Assembly (NCBI GenBank): GCA_017519185.1
Contig: JAFWSX010000023.1
Coordinates: 1 to 64,000, forward strand
Direction: 5' to 3'
Origin: Bacteroidales bacterium
GTDB taxonomy: Bacteria > Bacteroidota > Bacteroidia > Bacteroidales > UBA932
Length of the DNA: 64,000 nt
The position numbers and the translations under genes were made by a program. The stretch's first letter is position 1; every line of letters starts with the position of its first letter. The notes under the pieces were generated by a model. It was given only the letters and a program-made list of their open reading frames with translations. It did not search any database and had not been told where the DNA came from. Below, piece by piece: positions 24,109 to 33,165 of the stretch.

Positions 24109-25269
24109 ATGAAGTTTAAGAAAGGAATAAATGCGATCTCGCTATTCGCAAATGTTGGAATAGCGGAAACCTACCTTGACTCTCTTGGTGTTAAAGTAAA
24201 AGTCGCCAATGAGCTTGTTAAGGAAAGGGCCGACTTTTATCGTCACCTGTATCCCACCGTAAATATGGTGACCGGAGACATTACCGATCCGAATACTTTT
24301 GATAGTTTGGTTAATCTAGCCATTGAGAACAAAGTAGATTTTCTGTTTGCCACCCCGCCTTGCCAAGGAATGTCTTGCGCAGGACGAAAGGATCCATTTG
24401 ACCCAAGGAACTACCTGATCTACTACGCAATTGAAATGGCAAAAAGATTACGTCCGCGATTTGTTCTTTTCGAGAACGTCACTATGCAGCAACATACTAC
24501 GATTAAACGTGGAAATGACTATGTCTATATTCCACAGTATGTTGAATCAGAACTGGGCGAACTGTATTCTATCAATGATAATCGCATAGTTAACTCAATG
24601 GATTATGGTGTGCCGCAATCAAGGCAGCGGTACATATATCTTATGGCACGGAAAGACGAGGGGATCAAGTGGGAATTTCCTGAGAAAGATAAGAAAATCA
24701 TTACGCTTGAGGAAGCGATCGGTAGCCTACCTTCATTGGATCCTCTTGTTCGCGAAGTTGATGAAAGATATCATTTTCCAGACTACGAAAAGAAAAAAGA
24801 AGAAGGGCTCAGAGTGTCAAAGTGGCACTACCCGCCTACTCACGGATGGAAAAACGTGGAATGGATGATTCATACTCCATCAGGAAAATCCGCATTTCAA
24901 AATGAAGTCTATTTTCCCCAAACAAAAGGAAGAAGGGTTAAAGGTGCTCCTCGTACTTACATGAGAATGTCTTGGGATAAGCCCGCCACTACAGTTATGC
25001 AGAATAGCAGTGTTATCTCTGCGTTCTCTACGGTGCATCCTGGTCGCTTAATCCAGGATTCGATTGATGAGACTAAGAGGATTTATTCCGATGCGAGAGC
25101 GTTGTCTATTTACGAATTACTGATTGTTTCCTCCCTACCTGTGGATTGGAACATTCCAGACTGGGCAAGCGACACCTTAATACGTCAAGTGATTGGCGAG
25201 GGTATTCCTCCTCTCTTAATCAAGAGGGCCGTTGAATCATTAATAACTATAGGTCATTATGATAGGTAG
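24109..25269 (+). CDS. DNA (cytosine-5) methyltransferase M2
   Basis: A 386-residue m5C methyltransferase parallel to M1 in every motif: PPCQGMSCAG with catalytic C85, FENVTMQ in place of ENVPE (motif VI, Pro absent), QSRQRYIYLM, then LPVDWNIPDW and GEGIPP. The shared frame suggests an old duplication with a diverged recognition domain. Its 3' end overlaps the McrB-like gene by 11 bases. Confidence 0.92.
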   Translation: MKFKKGINAISLFANVGIAETYLDSLGVKVKVANELVKERADFYRHLYPTVNMVTGDITDPNTFDSLVNLAIENKVDFLFATPPCQGMSCAGRKDPFDPRNYLIYYAIEMAKRLRPRFVLFENVTMQQHTTIKRGNDYVYIPQYVESELGELYSINDNRIVNSMDYGVPQSRQRYIYLMARKDEGIKWEFPEKDKKIITLEEAIGSLPSLDPLVREVDERYHFPDYEKKKEEGLRVSKWHYPPTHGWKNVEWMIHTPSGKSAFQNEVYFPQTKGRRVKGAPRTYMRMSWDKPATTVMQNSSVISAFSTVHPGRLIQDSIDETKRIYSDARALSIYELLIVSSLPVDWNIPDWASDTLIRQVIGEGIPPLLIKRAVESLITIGHYDR

Positions 25270-27421
25270 ACTGACTTTTGACAAATCAAGCCAAGACGTA
25301 AGTCTGTTACTTTACTCTGTCTATCTCATAAACGAATTCGGTCGAGACGGAGTTATCCGGCGCAACTTTGACCGAGATAGTTTTGTTGAAAGGATGGCGG
25401 ATTTTGCTCATCTAAACGCTTATAATGCGGAGGGGCGTGAGGAGCGTACGGTCTTTAATAAGAGTTTGTATGCCCAGTATTATGGCTTTATTGACCGCGT
25501 TGATGATACAGATGGCAAAGAATGCCTTAGAATCACTCGACGTGGGAAAAAGCTTTTACCTTTTATAGAGATAGAATCCACTAACTACGGGTACGTATGT
25601 GGCATTAAGGAGGAGAACAGGCGATATGTCCAAGACCTTATTTGGGAGAGTGTTCTCTTTGACTCTCATGGCAAGAATAATGCAGGTGCCCAGACGTCCA
25701 AAACCGACGTAGACCCCTTAGGAGTAATTTTTCAAACAATCATGACCCTGGGTTACGCCTCAAATGACGAAATTTTTTACGTTCTTTTTGCTCTCAATCG
25801 TGGTGATGCTGGTAATGTTAGCATTAACAAATCTTTCCCTGAGTTGATAGAAGACATCAAAAGGAATAGGGACACCAATGAAATAGATTATGAGGAATTG
25901 TTTGAGGATTGGGGGGTAACAAACAAGGTTAATGACGCAAAACTAATTAACATTTTCACTGATCACAATTTTAGTATTTTAGTAAAGAGAACAGGAGAAG
26001 ATGGCATTGAATACAACTATATTGATGACTCATGCCAAAGGTTCTTCCATTTCTTTAACTTGATTAATCATATATCTAGGCCCAAACAGTACATTTTGTA
26101 TTCTAGGAGTCTTCATGGCTGCATTACTTGGGTAAATGACAGTTTGTTAGGAAGATTTGGAGATACAGAAACGATCCTCCAAGTTATAGATCAGAACTCT
26201 TCATCGGAAGCTACAAATTCTGCGGTGAAAAGATTTGTCACAAGGGCCAAATCAAATTTGGACAAGGATTACTATTTGAGTATGGTCGCCGAGTCCGAAT
26301 CTGAATTAAAGGAAAAAGTATCTAATTATATTCAATCGTTTATTCGCATTGATGACCTGCCTTCAAGGCAAAATGGCTATTCTGAGATTGTTCTAGATCC
26401 AAACAATTCCAACCTATTAGTCTTGTCTCCGAATATACACATCATTCCCATTATAACAACAAATTCTCCAGTTATGACAGAGTCCATTTTTGACGGCACT
26501 TTTAAGAGGCTAAAAATTGAAGAAGTAGAAAATATCACTATTCCTTCTGACAATCCATTTGATGAGCAATTATTTAAAGAGTATCTTTCACTACTGCTGA
26601 AGAATGGTAATTTAATTCTGACGGGTGCTCCTGGCACAGGAAAAACTTTCTTGGCAAAATCTATGGCCGCCTCTATAGTGGGGCAGTGTGCATGGGATGA
26701 GTTGACCCCAGAACAGAAGAAGAGGTGTGGTTTTGTCCAGTTTCATCCGTCATATGACTACACGGACTTCGTAGAAGGCTTGAGGCCAGAATCGGATGGT
26801 TCCTTCGCAAGACGTGATGGCGTATTCAAAGACTTCTGCAAGACTGCTTTGAAGTCCGATGGCAAGGAGTGTGTTTTTATCATTGATGAGATTAACCGGG
26901 GAGAATTATCAAAGATTTTCGGCGAGCTGTTCTATTCGATTGAACCCGATTACCGTGGGCCGGAGGGTACTGTCTTGACCCAGTACAATGAGATGGTGAA
27001 AAATGGGGACGAATTTAAGGATGGCTTCTTCATTCCAGACAATGTGTATATAATTGGAACAATGAATGATGTTGACCGGGGAGTAGAAGCTATGGATTTC
27101 GCAGTAAGAAGGCGTTTTGTCTGGCGTGAAATAACAGCTGAAGAAAGTGCCATAAATATGGGCATAGTTGGCGATGCATATGTCAAGATGAAAGCTGTCA
27201 ATGACGCCCTGTCTAAAGCCGGGCTAAGTGATGCATTTCATATTGGAGGTGCATATTTCAGAAAGCTAGATGATAAGAATTTCTCGGACCTTTGGAATCT
27301 ACGTCTCAGATGTGTCATCTCCGAGTATTTCAGGGGTGAGCCAGATGCCAAGGATAAGATTCAGTCTGTTGAGAATGCTTATTTTATGGCCAAAGCTGAG
27401 GCTACTCAGAATGAAGTATAA
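25259..27421 (+). CDS. McrB-like AAA+ GTPase restriction subunit (LlaJI R1-like)
   Basis: A 720-residue protein. The first 430 residues are a helical and beta-rich region expected to recognise DNA; I see no named motif there. The McrB-type AAA+ motor follows: Walker A GAPGTGKT at 456-463, FHPSYDYTDFVEG, Walker B FIIDEINRGE, and the McrB signature T-M-N-D-V-D-R at 601-607. It would use NTP to translocate DNA and drive the nuclease subunit. It overlaps M2 by 11 bases and precedes the McrC-like gene by 20. Confidence 0.9.
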   Translation: MIGRLTFDKSSQDVSLLLYSVYLINEFGRDGVIRRNFDRDSFVERMADFAHLNAYNAEGREERTVFNKSLYAQYYGFIDRVDDTDGKECLRITRRGKKLLPFIEIESTNYGYVCGIKEENRRYVQDLIWESVLFDSHGKNNAGAQTSKTDVDPLGVIFQTIMTLGYASNDEIFYVLFALNRGDAGNVSINKSFPELIEDIKRNRDTNEIDYEELFEDWGVTNKVNDAKLINIFTDHNFSILVKRTGEDGIEYNYIDDSCQRFFHFFNLINHISRPKQYILYSRSLHGCITWVNDSLLGRFGDTETILQVIDQNSSSEATNSAVKRFVTRAKSNLDKDYYLSMVAESESELKEKVSNYIQSFIRIDDLPSRQNGYSEIVLDPNNSNLLVLSPNIHIIPIITTNSPVMTESIFDGTFKRLKIEEVENITIPSDNPFDEQLFKEYLSLLLKNGNLILTGAPGTGKTFLAKSMAASIVGQCAWDELTPEQKKRCGFVQFHPSYDYTDFVEGLRPESDGSFARRDGVFKDFCKTALKSDGKECVFIIDEINRGELSKIFGELFYSIEPDYRGPEGTVLTQYNEMVKNGDEFKDGFFIPDNVYIIGTMNDVDRGVEAMDFAVRRRFVWREITAEESAINMGIVGDAYVKMKAVNDALSKAGLSDAFHIGGAYFRKLDDKNFSDLWNLRLRCVISEYFRGEPDAKDKIQSVENAYFMAKAEATQNEV

Positions 27422-27441
27422 ACCTGTATTTCAGCTGTTTC

Positions 27442-28821
27442 ATGCAATTTCGTACAACAGATAACAACTGCGGCGTGACCATCGATAATCCTTGTATTGT
27501 GGAGGATTTGAAACAGTTGGCCAATATTAGCATTGACAAGCTGAGAGATCAGACTGGGAATGATTTGTGGTTGTTTCCCAAGAAAGGAGATCGGTATGAC
27601 GACAAGATAGAGAATCAGTTTTTGTTTGAGCTAGATGGAAAGGTACTCACCACAAACAACATTATGGGTTTTGTTGGATGTGGTGATACAGAGTTAACTA
27701 TTCGCTCTCGTTTTTCCAATAAGGATGGCAATGATTGGTTCATGCAGTATATGCTCCAGAAAGTGTTTGCAATCAATGTTTTCGATCTCAAGCACACTAA
27801 AAGCACGGACGAAAGTCTAGATATTGCTGCATTGATGTTGCCATACTTTCTTCAAAAGGCTTTAGGGCAGGGCCTGTACAGAGAGTATATTAGCCAAGAT
27901 TATAATGACTCAAATTTGCGTGGTGCATTAGATATCAGTCGCCATATTAAAGAAAACTATCCTTTTAGGAACGGCAAAATTGCATATTCTACAAGGGAGT
28001 TTAGGTATGACAATTCCATAACACAACTTATTCGCCACACAATAGAGTATATTCGTACTAAGAAAGCGTCCGCAACAGCTATTTTATATTCTTCGCCTGA
28101 AACGCAAGCAAATATCAAGCAGATAGTGGATGCCACTCCCACTTACAGGAGAAGTGATCTGAGGAGAATAATGCTTGCGAATCTAAAGCCTAAGATTCAT
28201 CCATATTATTCTGAATATCGACCTCTTCAGAGGCTATGCATGCAAATTTTAAGGGGAGAAAGAATCAGTTACGGGTCTGATAACGAAAGAATCCATGGTG
28301 TTTTATTTGACGGGGCATGGCTGTGGGAAGAGTATCTCAATTTAACGTTCAGTAAAGCCGGTTTCCAGCACCCAGAGAATCGGACCGGAAGAGGGCGAAT
28401 ACAAGTCTTTAGGGACAGGGACCGATATCCTCGGTATCCGGACTTCATGAAGGAAAACATCATTGCCGATGCAAAGTACAAGGTGCTTCTCCGTGACTCG
28501 AGAGATTTGATTTATGAATATCTATCTCGTGATGACCTTAATCAGATGATCACATACCTCCATATCACCTCGTCTCGAAAAGGGATTTTTGTGAATCCTT
28601 TGAACATCAGAGTAATGAATCCCGAAACCGGAGATTATCTCCCCGAGACTGCTTTTTGTACTCGAATTGGCGAGCTACATGGAGATGGGGGTGATATTTA
28701 CATTATCGGAGTTAATATTCCACAGTCATGTAATAGCTACAATGAATTCGCGGCTTTTATGGGGGTTAACGAAAAGGTCTTATGCGAGAAACTTAAAGAA
28801 ATAAGTCTTGATGGGGAATGA
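27442..28821 (+). CDS. McrC-like nuclease subunit (LlaJI R2-like)
   Basis: A 459-residue protein of the McrC family. The N-terminal part is a beta-barrel-like segment (VGCGDTELTIRSRF). The C-terminal PD-(D/E)XK nuclease core shows YPDFM followed by IIADAKYK (Asp...Asp-x-Lys), and the preceding LFDGAWLWEEYL is typical of McrC. It would be stimulated by the McrB-like motor to cut unmethylated DNA. It ends the restriction operon. Confidence 0.9.
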   Translation: MQFRTTDNNCGVTIDNPCIVEDLKQLANISIDKLRDQTGNDLWLFPKKGDRYDDKIENQFLFELDGKVLTTNNIMGFVGCGDTELTIRSRFSNKDGNDWFMQYMLQKVFAINVFDLKHTKSTDESLDIAALMLPYFLQKALGQGLYREYISQDYNDSNLRGALDISRHIKENYPFRNGKIAYSTREFRYDNSITQLIRHTIEYIRTKKASATAILYSSPETQANIKQIVDATPTYRRSDLRRIMLANLKPKIHPYYSEYRPLQRLCMQILRGERISYGSDNERIHGVLFDGAWLWEEYLNLTFSKAGFQHPENRTGRGRIQVFRDRDRYPRYPDFMKENIIADAKYKVLLRDSRDLIYEYLSRDDLNQMITYLHITSSRKGIFVNPLNIRVMNPETGDYLPETAFCTRIGELHGDGGDIYIIGVNIPQSCNSYNEFAAFMGVNEKVLCEKLKEISLDGE

Positions 28822-29141
28822 AACAACAATCAAAGTTGCGAGTTAAAACCAATCAAGCGGATAATTAATTATGTCTACTGTGGCCATACACCCTCATACC
28901 CGATCCGCCATTTATTATTGTTGTTTGTAAACATAAAAAATTACCACTACTGCAGGAGCCAATTGCAGACGTTGGAATTAAGGCTTTGTCCCCGTACCAA
29001 GTGATACTGCAATTGGTGCTTAGTTTACAATATGAGAGTCGGGTTTGCCTGTCTTAATGCACTCATATGGAGACTATCTTATATTTTTCCTCCTTTTGCA
29101 ACTTGAGAATGTCTTAATCTATTTCTAAAGCCAGCGAATTT
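28822..29141. other. AT-rich gap after the restriction operon with nested inverted repeats
   Basis: No gene is seen. CCAATTGCAG (28959-28968) is exactly inverted at 29007-29016, and TTGTAAAC (28925-28932) at 29023-29030. The nested arms around a 38-base loop could be a terminator-like fold, a small RNA or a mobile-element remnant. The sequence gives no way to choose. Confidence 0.5.
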
Positions 29142-29855
29142 CTAAATGCTGCCAGGTTGCATTTTGGGGACCTCAAAAGAACCTGCTAAATCATTGTAGT
29201 AATAGTAGAAGCCTTTCTGGAAATTGAATTCCCCCATCCAAATCGTATTCTCTTTTCCTCCATAGTTCCACCTCACGCTTCCATTAGTTTCAAACTTTTG
29301 CACAAAAATGTAATACCAATCACCGGCTTTATTCACATCTCCACTAATACCCTCTTTCGCAGAGCCATCAGCCGACCACTTAAAATAAGTTTTTCCTTCT
29401 GCATCGAACAACAACAAAAAACAATCGTAAATAGCGTGGAGTGTAATAGAAGATGTGTTCTCCGTTATTTCGATAACCTCATCAAAAACAAGTGGCGATC
29501 TATGGTAATTGTCATTTGATGTAACATTACCTTTTGAGAAACCAGTGACATGGTATTTACCAGTGGATAACATCACAGGTTTGTTGTTACTCCAATTTCC
29601 GGAGATGGATGCAACTTCAACGTCATCCATAGTTTTGAAAGAAAGTGTATAAGGATTAGGAAGAAGTTCTCGAGTCTTAATAAACTTTTCATAAAAAAAG
29701 TCATATACTTCGGCGGCGGTTGCTTTGGTCATGCTACCACTCGTAGGTAGAGCATATCCGATAGTAACCTCAACCATTTTTGTGGACTCTGGCTGTATTT
29801 TATTGCAGCTCGATAAAACCAGAAACAAAACAAGTAATAAAGCAAACTTCTTCAT
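29142..29855 (-). CDS. lipoprotein of unknown function (fimbrillin-like N-terminus)
   Basis: A 237-residue lipoprotein with lipobox LVLSSC (Cys17). The mature region starts with a beta-rich stretch (VEVTIGYALP... MTKATAAEVYDFFYEKF) and a STGKYHVTGFSKGN segment like the N-terminal fold of Bacteroides fimbrillin and cell-surface proteins. The C-terminus is aromatic (FYYYYNDLAGSF). Base composition is AT-rich like the restriction island, so it may have come with it. Function not assigned. Confidence 0.7.
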   Translation of the reverse strand: MKKFALLLVLFLVLSSCNKIQPESTKMVEVTIGYALPTSGSMTKATAAEVYDFFYEKFIKTRELLPNPYTLSFKTMDDVEVASISGNWSNNKPVMLSTGKYHVTGFSKGNVTSNDNYHRSPLVFDEVIEITENTSSITLHAIYDCFLLLFDAEGKTYFKWSADGSAKEGISGDVNKAGDWYYIFVQKFETNGSVRWNYGGKENTIWMGEFNFQKGFYYYYNDLAGSFEVPKMQPGSI

Positions 29856-30084
29856 GATTTAACCTAATTATTCAACAAACAAAAATAACAAGACTATTCT
29901 GGTAATCAAAGTTTTCCTTTCAGGCTCAGTCATTCAAAATCATGATGGCGTTTCAACTCTTTTCTTCCATTAAGTTGTTGCTGACGAATTAATCTCTATT
30001 ATTCTTTGTTCTTTTACCGCTCCACCCGTTTGAGACTAATGGCAGAATAGGGCACATATTGGGGGAAGTGGCCCCGAACAGTGG
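29856..30084. other. non-coding gap
   Basis: AT-rich sequence with no gene, hairpin or repeat that I can support, before the type-4 repeat. Confidence 0.5.
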
Positions 30085-30176
30085 TGTAAAGGGAACTGGC
30101 GCAAGGGAGGAATGTCGGCTGAGCGGAGTTCAGCCGCCCGAACGTTTTCGTGCCCTCTGAGCCGCTGGGCTGCGCT
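30085..30176. repeat. type-4 repeat, partial copy 1
   Basis: GTCGGCTGAGCGGAGTTC and TTTCGTGCCCTCTGAGCCGC match the type-4 copy at 31842-32071 in the same orientation; the left inverted end is poorly kept. It touches the stop codon of the small gene at 30178, so types 4-1 and 4-2 bracket that gene and the AAA+ gene. Confidence 0.7.
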
Positions 30177-30177
30177 A

Positions 30178-30381
30178 TTAATCTCGCCTAATCTTCAGTC
30201 TACCGCTGGTGATGTCCCTCGTTATCATCTGGATACTGGCGTCTATTAGCGGCCAGTTCCGTCTCAAGCACTCGTATATCGCTTCGGTCACTGCCGACCT
30301 ATACTCTTCCGGCCTTGTCTTTATATACTCTGCGGCCGTCATGCCCGTCAATAGTTTGATTTTATTCAGATCCTTTTCCAT
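30178..30381 (-). CDS. small hypothetical protein downstream of the AAA+ gene
   Basis: A 67-residue helical, soluble protein (MEKDLNKIKLLTGMTAAEYI...). It begins 18 bases after the AAA+ ATPase stop and sits within the same repeat-bounded module, so co-expression is likely. No motif is recognised. It might be an adaptor or an antitoxin-like partner, but nothing in the sequence shows this. Confidence 0.6.
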   Translation of the reverse strand: MEKDLNKIKLLTGMTAAEYIKTRPEEYRSAVTEAIYECLRRNWPLIDASIQMITRDITSGRLKIRRD

Positions 30382-30399
30382 AATGTTATTAGTTGCAGT

Positions 30400-31776
30400 T
30401 TAGCTCATCGCCCCACCGTGTTGGAAGAATTTCTGACCATATTCAATCTTTTCCATCAATGTGTTGCCTGAGGTTGCGATCAGTTCGTTGTCGCAATAGT
30501 TCATCATTTTCTCAAGGCTCGGTTTTTCATCATAGATGGCTTCGTCGATGTCGCGTTTCTTGGCGACGTTGTCGATCTGGCCTCCTGAGAACCGGTATTG
30601 GCCGGCAAGGATCATTGCTTCTCCCCTGTCCAGATCTGGAATCTTCGAAAGCCAGATTTTGGCTCGGGTCTGAGGGTCGGGAACCTGGAATTCAATCTTG
30701 TAGAGGAATCTGCGTTCGAAGGCAGGGTCAATGTTGTCGGCCAAGTTGGTCGTGGCGATGAAGATGCCTTCGAAGTCTTCCAGGGCTTGCAGGAGAATGT
30801 TCTGGACTCTGTTTTCAATCTTGTCTATTGCCTGGCGCATCAGGTCGGTACGCTTGCTCAGGAAGCCGTCTGCTTCGTTGAAGAGCAGGATCGGTGCATT
30901 GCTCGACACGCACTGTATGTAACTGTAGGCTTCGAACAACTCTTCGACATTCTTCTCGGTATCCCCGTGATATGATGAATAGAGCTTTGCCGCATCTGCC
31001 ATTACGATGTCACGGCCGGTGGCACGGGACAGTTGCTTTGCCAGTTCGGTCTTTCCGGTTCCTGGCGCTCCATACAGCAGACAGGAAGCGGATGCTTTCC
31101 TGCCTTTGGCGCGCAAACGGTCCATAATTGCAAGGAACTTTTCGGGGTCTAACAGCTGATATAACCTTTCAACATCTTCCCGGTTTATTTCGTTGAAAAA
31201 GAGTTCTGTTCTCTGAATGGAAGATGCAGTGATTATTTCAGCTTGATTAGACAAGGCATCAAGCGACACAAGGTCATTCCTGTCTGAGAACAACTGGCCG
31301 AATGCAGCGGGGGTTGGCAAGAATCTCGCTTTCTGGTCCGCTCTACGCTCAGGACTGGAACTACTGTTACCGATGCGCCTTATAATACCTCGTCTCAGCA
31401 GGCCGTCTTTTCCCTGCTGAATCTGCTCATATTCCGAATGGCGTGAATAGATGCCATAATCAAGAGTCCAAAGCCCCTCTTCATAAATATGTCTGTACAT
31501 AAGCATAAGACTGACCAGTTCTTCATCTGAGAAATCGAACGCCTGCAGATTGCGCATTCCTTGAACAAGGGGACTGTCATCGTAACTGTATTTCATTTTC
31601 CTGATCATTTCCGACACCGTCGTCACAGTATAGTTTTCATTCAGGAAACCCCAGCAACATACTGCGACAAGGTATTCCTCTGCATTGGGTATGAGTTCTA
31701 TTTCTCCAATAGAGTCAATAAAAATATGCTCAAGCTGGGCATCAACACCCTTCATCGATATTCCTTTTCCTTTCAT
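30400..31776 (-). CDS. AAA+ ATPase (Cdc48/FtsH-type core)
   Basis: A 458-residue cytosolic ATPase. About 200 N-terminal residues form a helical region of unknown use. The AAA core has Walker A GAPGTGKT (K242), then FNEADGFL with N300-E301 where Walker B normally has D-E, sensor region IFIATTNLADNIDPAFERRF with an arginine finger pair, and a C-terminal lid. Such proteins unfold or remodel partners. It is co-directional with the small gene at 30178 and bracketed by type-4 repeats. Confidence 0.85.
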   Translation of the reverse strand: MKGKGISMKGVDAQLEHIFIDSIGEIELIPNAEEYLVAVCCWGFLNENYTVTTVSEMIRKMKYSYDDSPLVQGMRNLQAFDFSDEELVSLMLMYRHIYEEGLWTLDYGIYSRHSEYEQIQQGKDGLLRRGIIRRIGNSSSSPERRADQKARFLPTPAAFGQLFSDRNDLVSLDALSNQAEIITASSIQRTELFFNEINREDVERLYQLLDPEKFLAIMDRLRAKGRKASASCLLYGAPGTGKTELAKQLSRATGRDIVMADAAKLYSSYHGDTEKNVEELFEAYSYIQCVSSNAPILLFNEADGFLSKRTDLMRQAIDKIENRVQNILLQALEDFEGIFIATTNLADNIDPAFERRFLYKIEFQVPDPQTRAKIWLSKIPDLDRGEAMILAGQYRFSGGQIDNVAKKRDIDEAIYDEKPSLEKMMNYCDNELIATSGNTLMEKIEYGQKFFQHGGAMS

Positions 31777-31830
31777 CTTACTAATAATTTTTCACGAAAG
31801 TATTGACAGATTATTGCTTCCACACAATAA

Positions 31831-31845
31831 CTGCAAGGCTTGCAG
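31831..31845. repeat. 15-base palindrome CTGCAAGGCTTGCAG, copy 1
   Basis: An exact 15-mer palindrome repeated at 33876-33890. The two copies bracket the 32117 and vWA gene pair. Confidence 0.7.
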
Positions 31846-32071
31846 TGCTGGCGCAGCCAGCGGCGTTAAGGGCACTGGCGTGAGGGCGAGTAAGCGGCTG
31901 AGCGGAGTCCGCCGCCCGGGAGCGATGCTTGTCTGACGACGGTTAGGCAAGTCTTGAGGGAACCGAAAGACGCAGACTAAAACGGAGGAGTTCGTCGCGA
32001 CAGGCGGACGAAGTGAAAGCCGCCGCCCGAGTGTCTTCGTGCCCTCTGAGCCGCTGGGCTGCGCCAGCTGC
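31842..32071. repeat. type-4 palindrome-ended repeat, copy 2
   Basis: A 230-bp element whose ends are imperfect inverted repeats of about 35 bases: left GCTGGCGCAGCCAGCGGC then GGGCAC, right the complement of CTGGCGCAGCCCAGCGGC then GGGCAC. The inside is GC-rich with CGGCTGAGCGGAGTCCGCC. It precedes the promoter of the 32117 gene; no coding region is supported. Confidence 0.8.
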
Positions 32072-32092
32072 AGTTATCTGCTGATTTATTGC

Positions 32093-32100
32093 TATCTTCG
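32093..32100 (+). promoter_or_regulatory. -7 box (TATCTTCG) of the 32117 gene
   Basis: TATCTTCG lies 17 bases before the ATG. The identical octamer precedes hicA (34091) and the 35059 gene (35028), which makes it a recurring -7 variant in this genome. No -33 element is clear. Confidence 0.5.
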
Positions 32101-32116
32101 CATAAATCCAATTGCA

Positions 32117-33163
32117 ATGTCCCCCACCCTGTTCGACCATGATTCCCAAGTCAGTTTGCCCGCATCTTTCCTGAGAGGCAAGACCGTGCTGTTCGTAGGC
32201 AACAGGGACAGTGCTGTGCATTCTTACATCGAGAAGGACCGGGAAGAACTTGCCGACCGGTTCGAAGATGTGGGATACCGTCTCCTCTTCATTCCCGAAC
32301 TAGCGTACAGCCTGGAGCAGTCGCTGTTGAACTATATGTTCCCAGGAGTTCAAGGAGAACTGTCAGTCGAAGGAATCTACCAGCACATCCAGGACATTGC
32401 CAAACTCAAAGGCCAGTCAGGCTTCCTCTACAAGAAAGACGGCAAAGCGCACTTCAGGGTTGTGGCCGAAGAAAACATCGAAGCATCCGTAGATGCATTC
32501 ATCGATTTCCTTTGTGAACCATATACAGGCGTGCTTGAGTCGGCCGTGCCCGAGTCTGAAATTCGCTTCAGCAGACAGAGCGCTGGAATGCATTGTGAAA
32601 AGAAGGCCCGCGAGTCTTTCAAGCAGCTCCATCTCCCCGAAGTTAGCGTCGAGACCCCCCTCGACGAGCGCGCCCGCAAGATCATAGCAGCGTGGGAAGA
32701 AATCGAGAGAAAGTACGGCATATCCATCGAAGACCTCGAAATCATGCTCGGCTACCGCGTCAAGCTCAGCCACCTCAACATCACCACCGCAGGAAAAATA
32801 ATCCTCACCGACTGGGAAGGCCGCCCCGAAGTCAAGATGGACGACCTCACCAAAGCAGTATACTTCTACTACCTCAGGCATCCGGAAGGCTGCAGCCTCA
32901 AGGAACTGCAAGACCACGAGCAGGAAATACTCCATCACTATATGAGCATCACCGGCCGAGACAACGTCCAGGAAATCCACAGAAGCGTCCACAATCTGCT
33001 CGATCCCTACGGCAACAGCCTCAACGTATGCATCTCACGCATCAAGAAAGCCTTCAGAGATGTGGTAGGCGACCGCGTGGCAAAATTCTACTACGTAGAC
33101 GGACGATATGCCAAAAAACGCAAGATAGCCATCGACCGCGACCTCGTCATCTGGAGCCACTGA
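32117..33163 (+). CDS. hypothetical protein with C-terminal wHTH-like region
   Basis: A 348-residue soluble protein from the ATG at 32117; the open frame from 32039 is repeat DNA. The first 60 residues include KTVLFVGNRDSAV and a helical body. The last 60 (ISRIKKAFRDVVGDRVAKFY-type, then VDGRYAKKRKIAI) resemble an OmpR-like winged helix, suggesting DNA binding or a fold used in signalling. It converges on the vWA gene with 2 bases between stops, and both lie between identical 15-base palindromes. Family not recognised. Confidence 0.65.
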   Translation: MSPTLFDHDSQVSLPASFLRGKTVLFVGNRDSAVHSYIEKDREELADRFEDVGYRLLFIPELAYSLEQSLLNYMFPGVQGELSVEGIYQHIQDIAKLKGQSGFLYKKDGKAHFRVVAEENIEASVDAFIDFLCEPYTGVLESAVPESEIRFSRQSAGMHCEKKARESFKQLHLPEVSVETPLDERARKIIAAWEEIERKYGISIEDLEIMLGYRVKLSHLNITTAGKIILTDWEGRPEVKMDDLTKAVYFYYLRHPEGCSLKELQDHEQEILHHYMSITGRDNVQEIHRSVHNLLDPYGNSLNVCISRIKKAFRDVVGDRVAKFYYVDGRYAKKRKIAIDRDLVIWSH

Positions 33164-33165
33164 CA

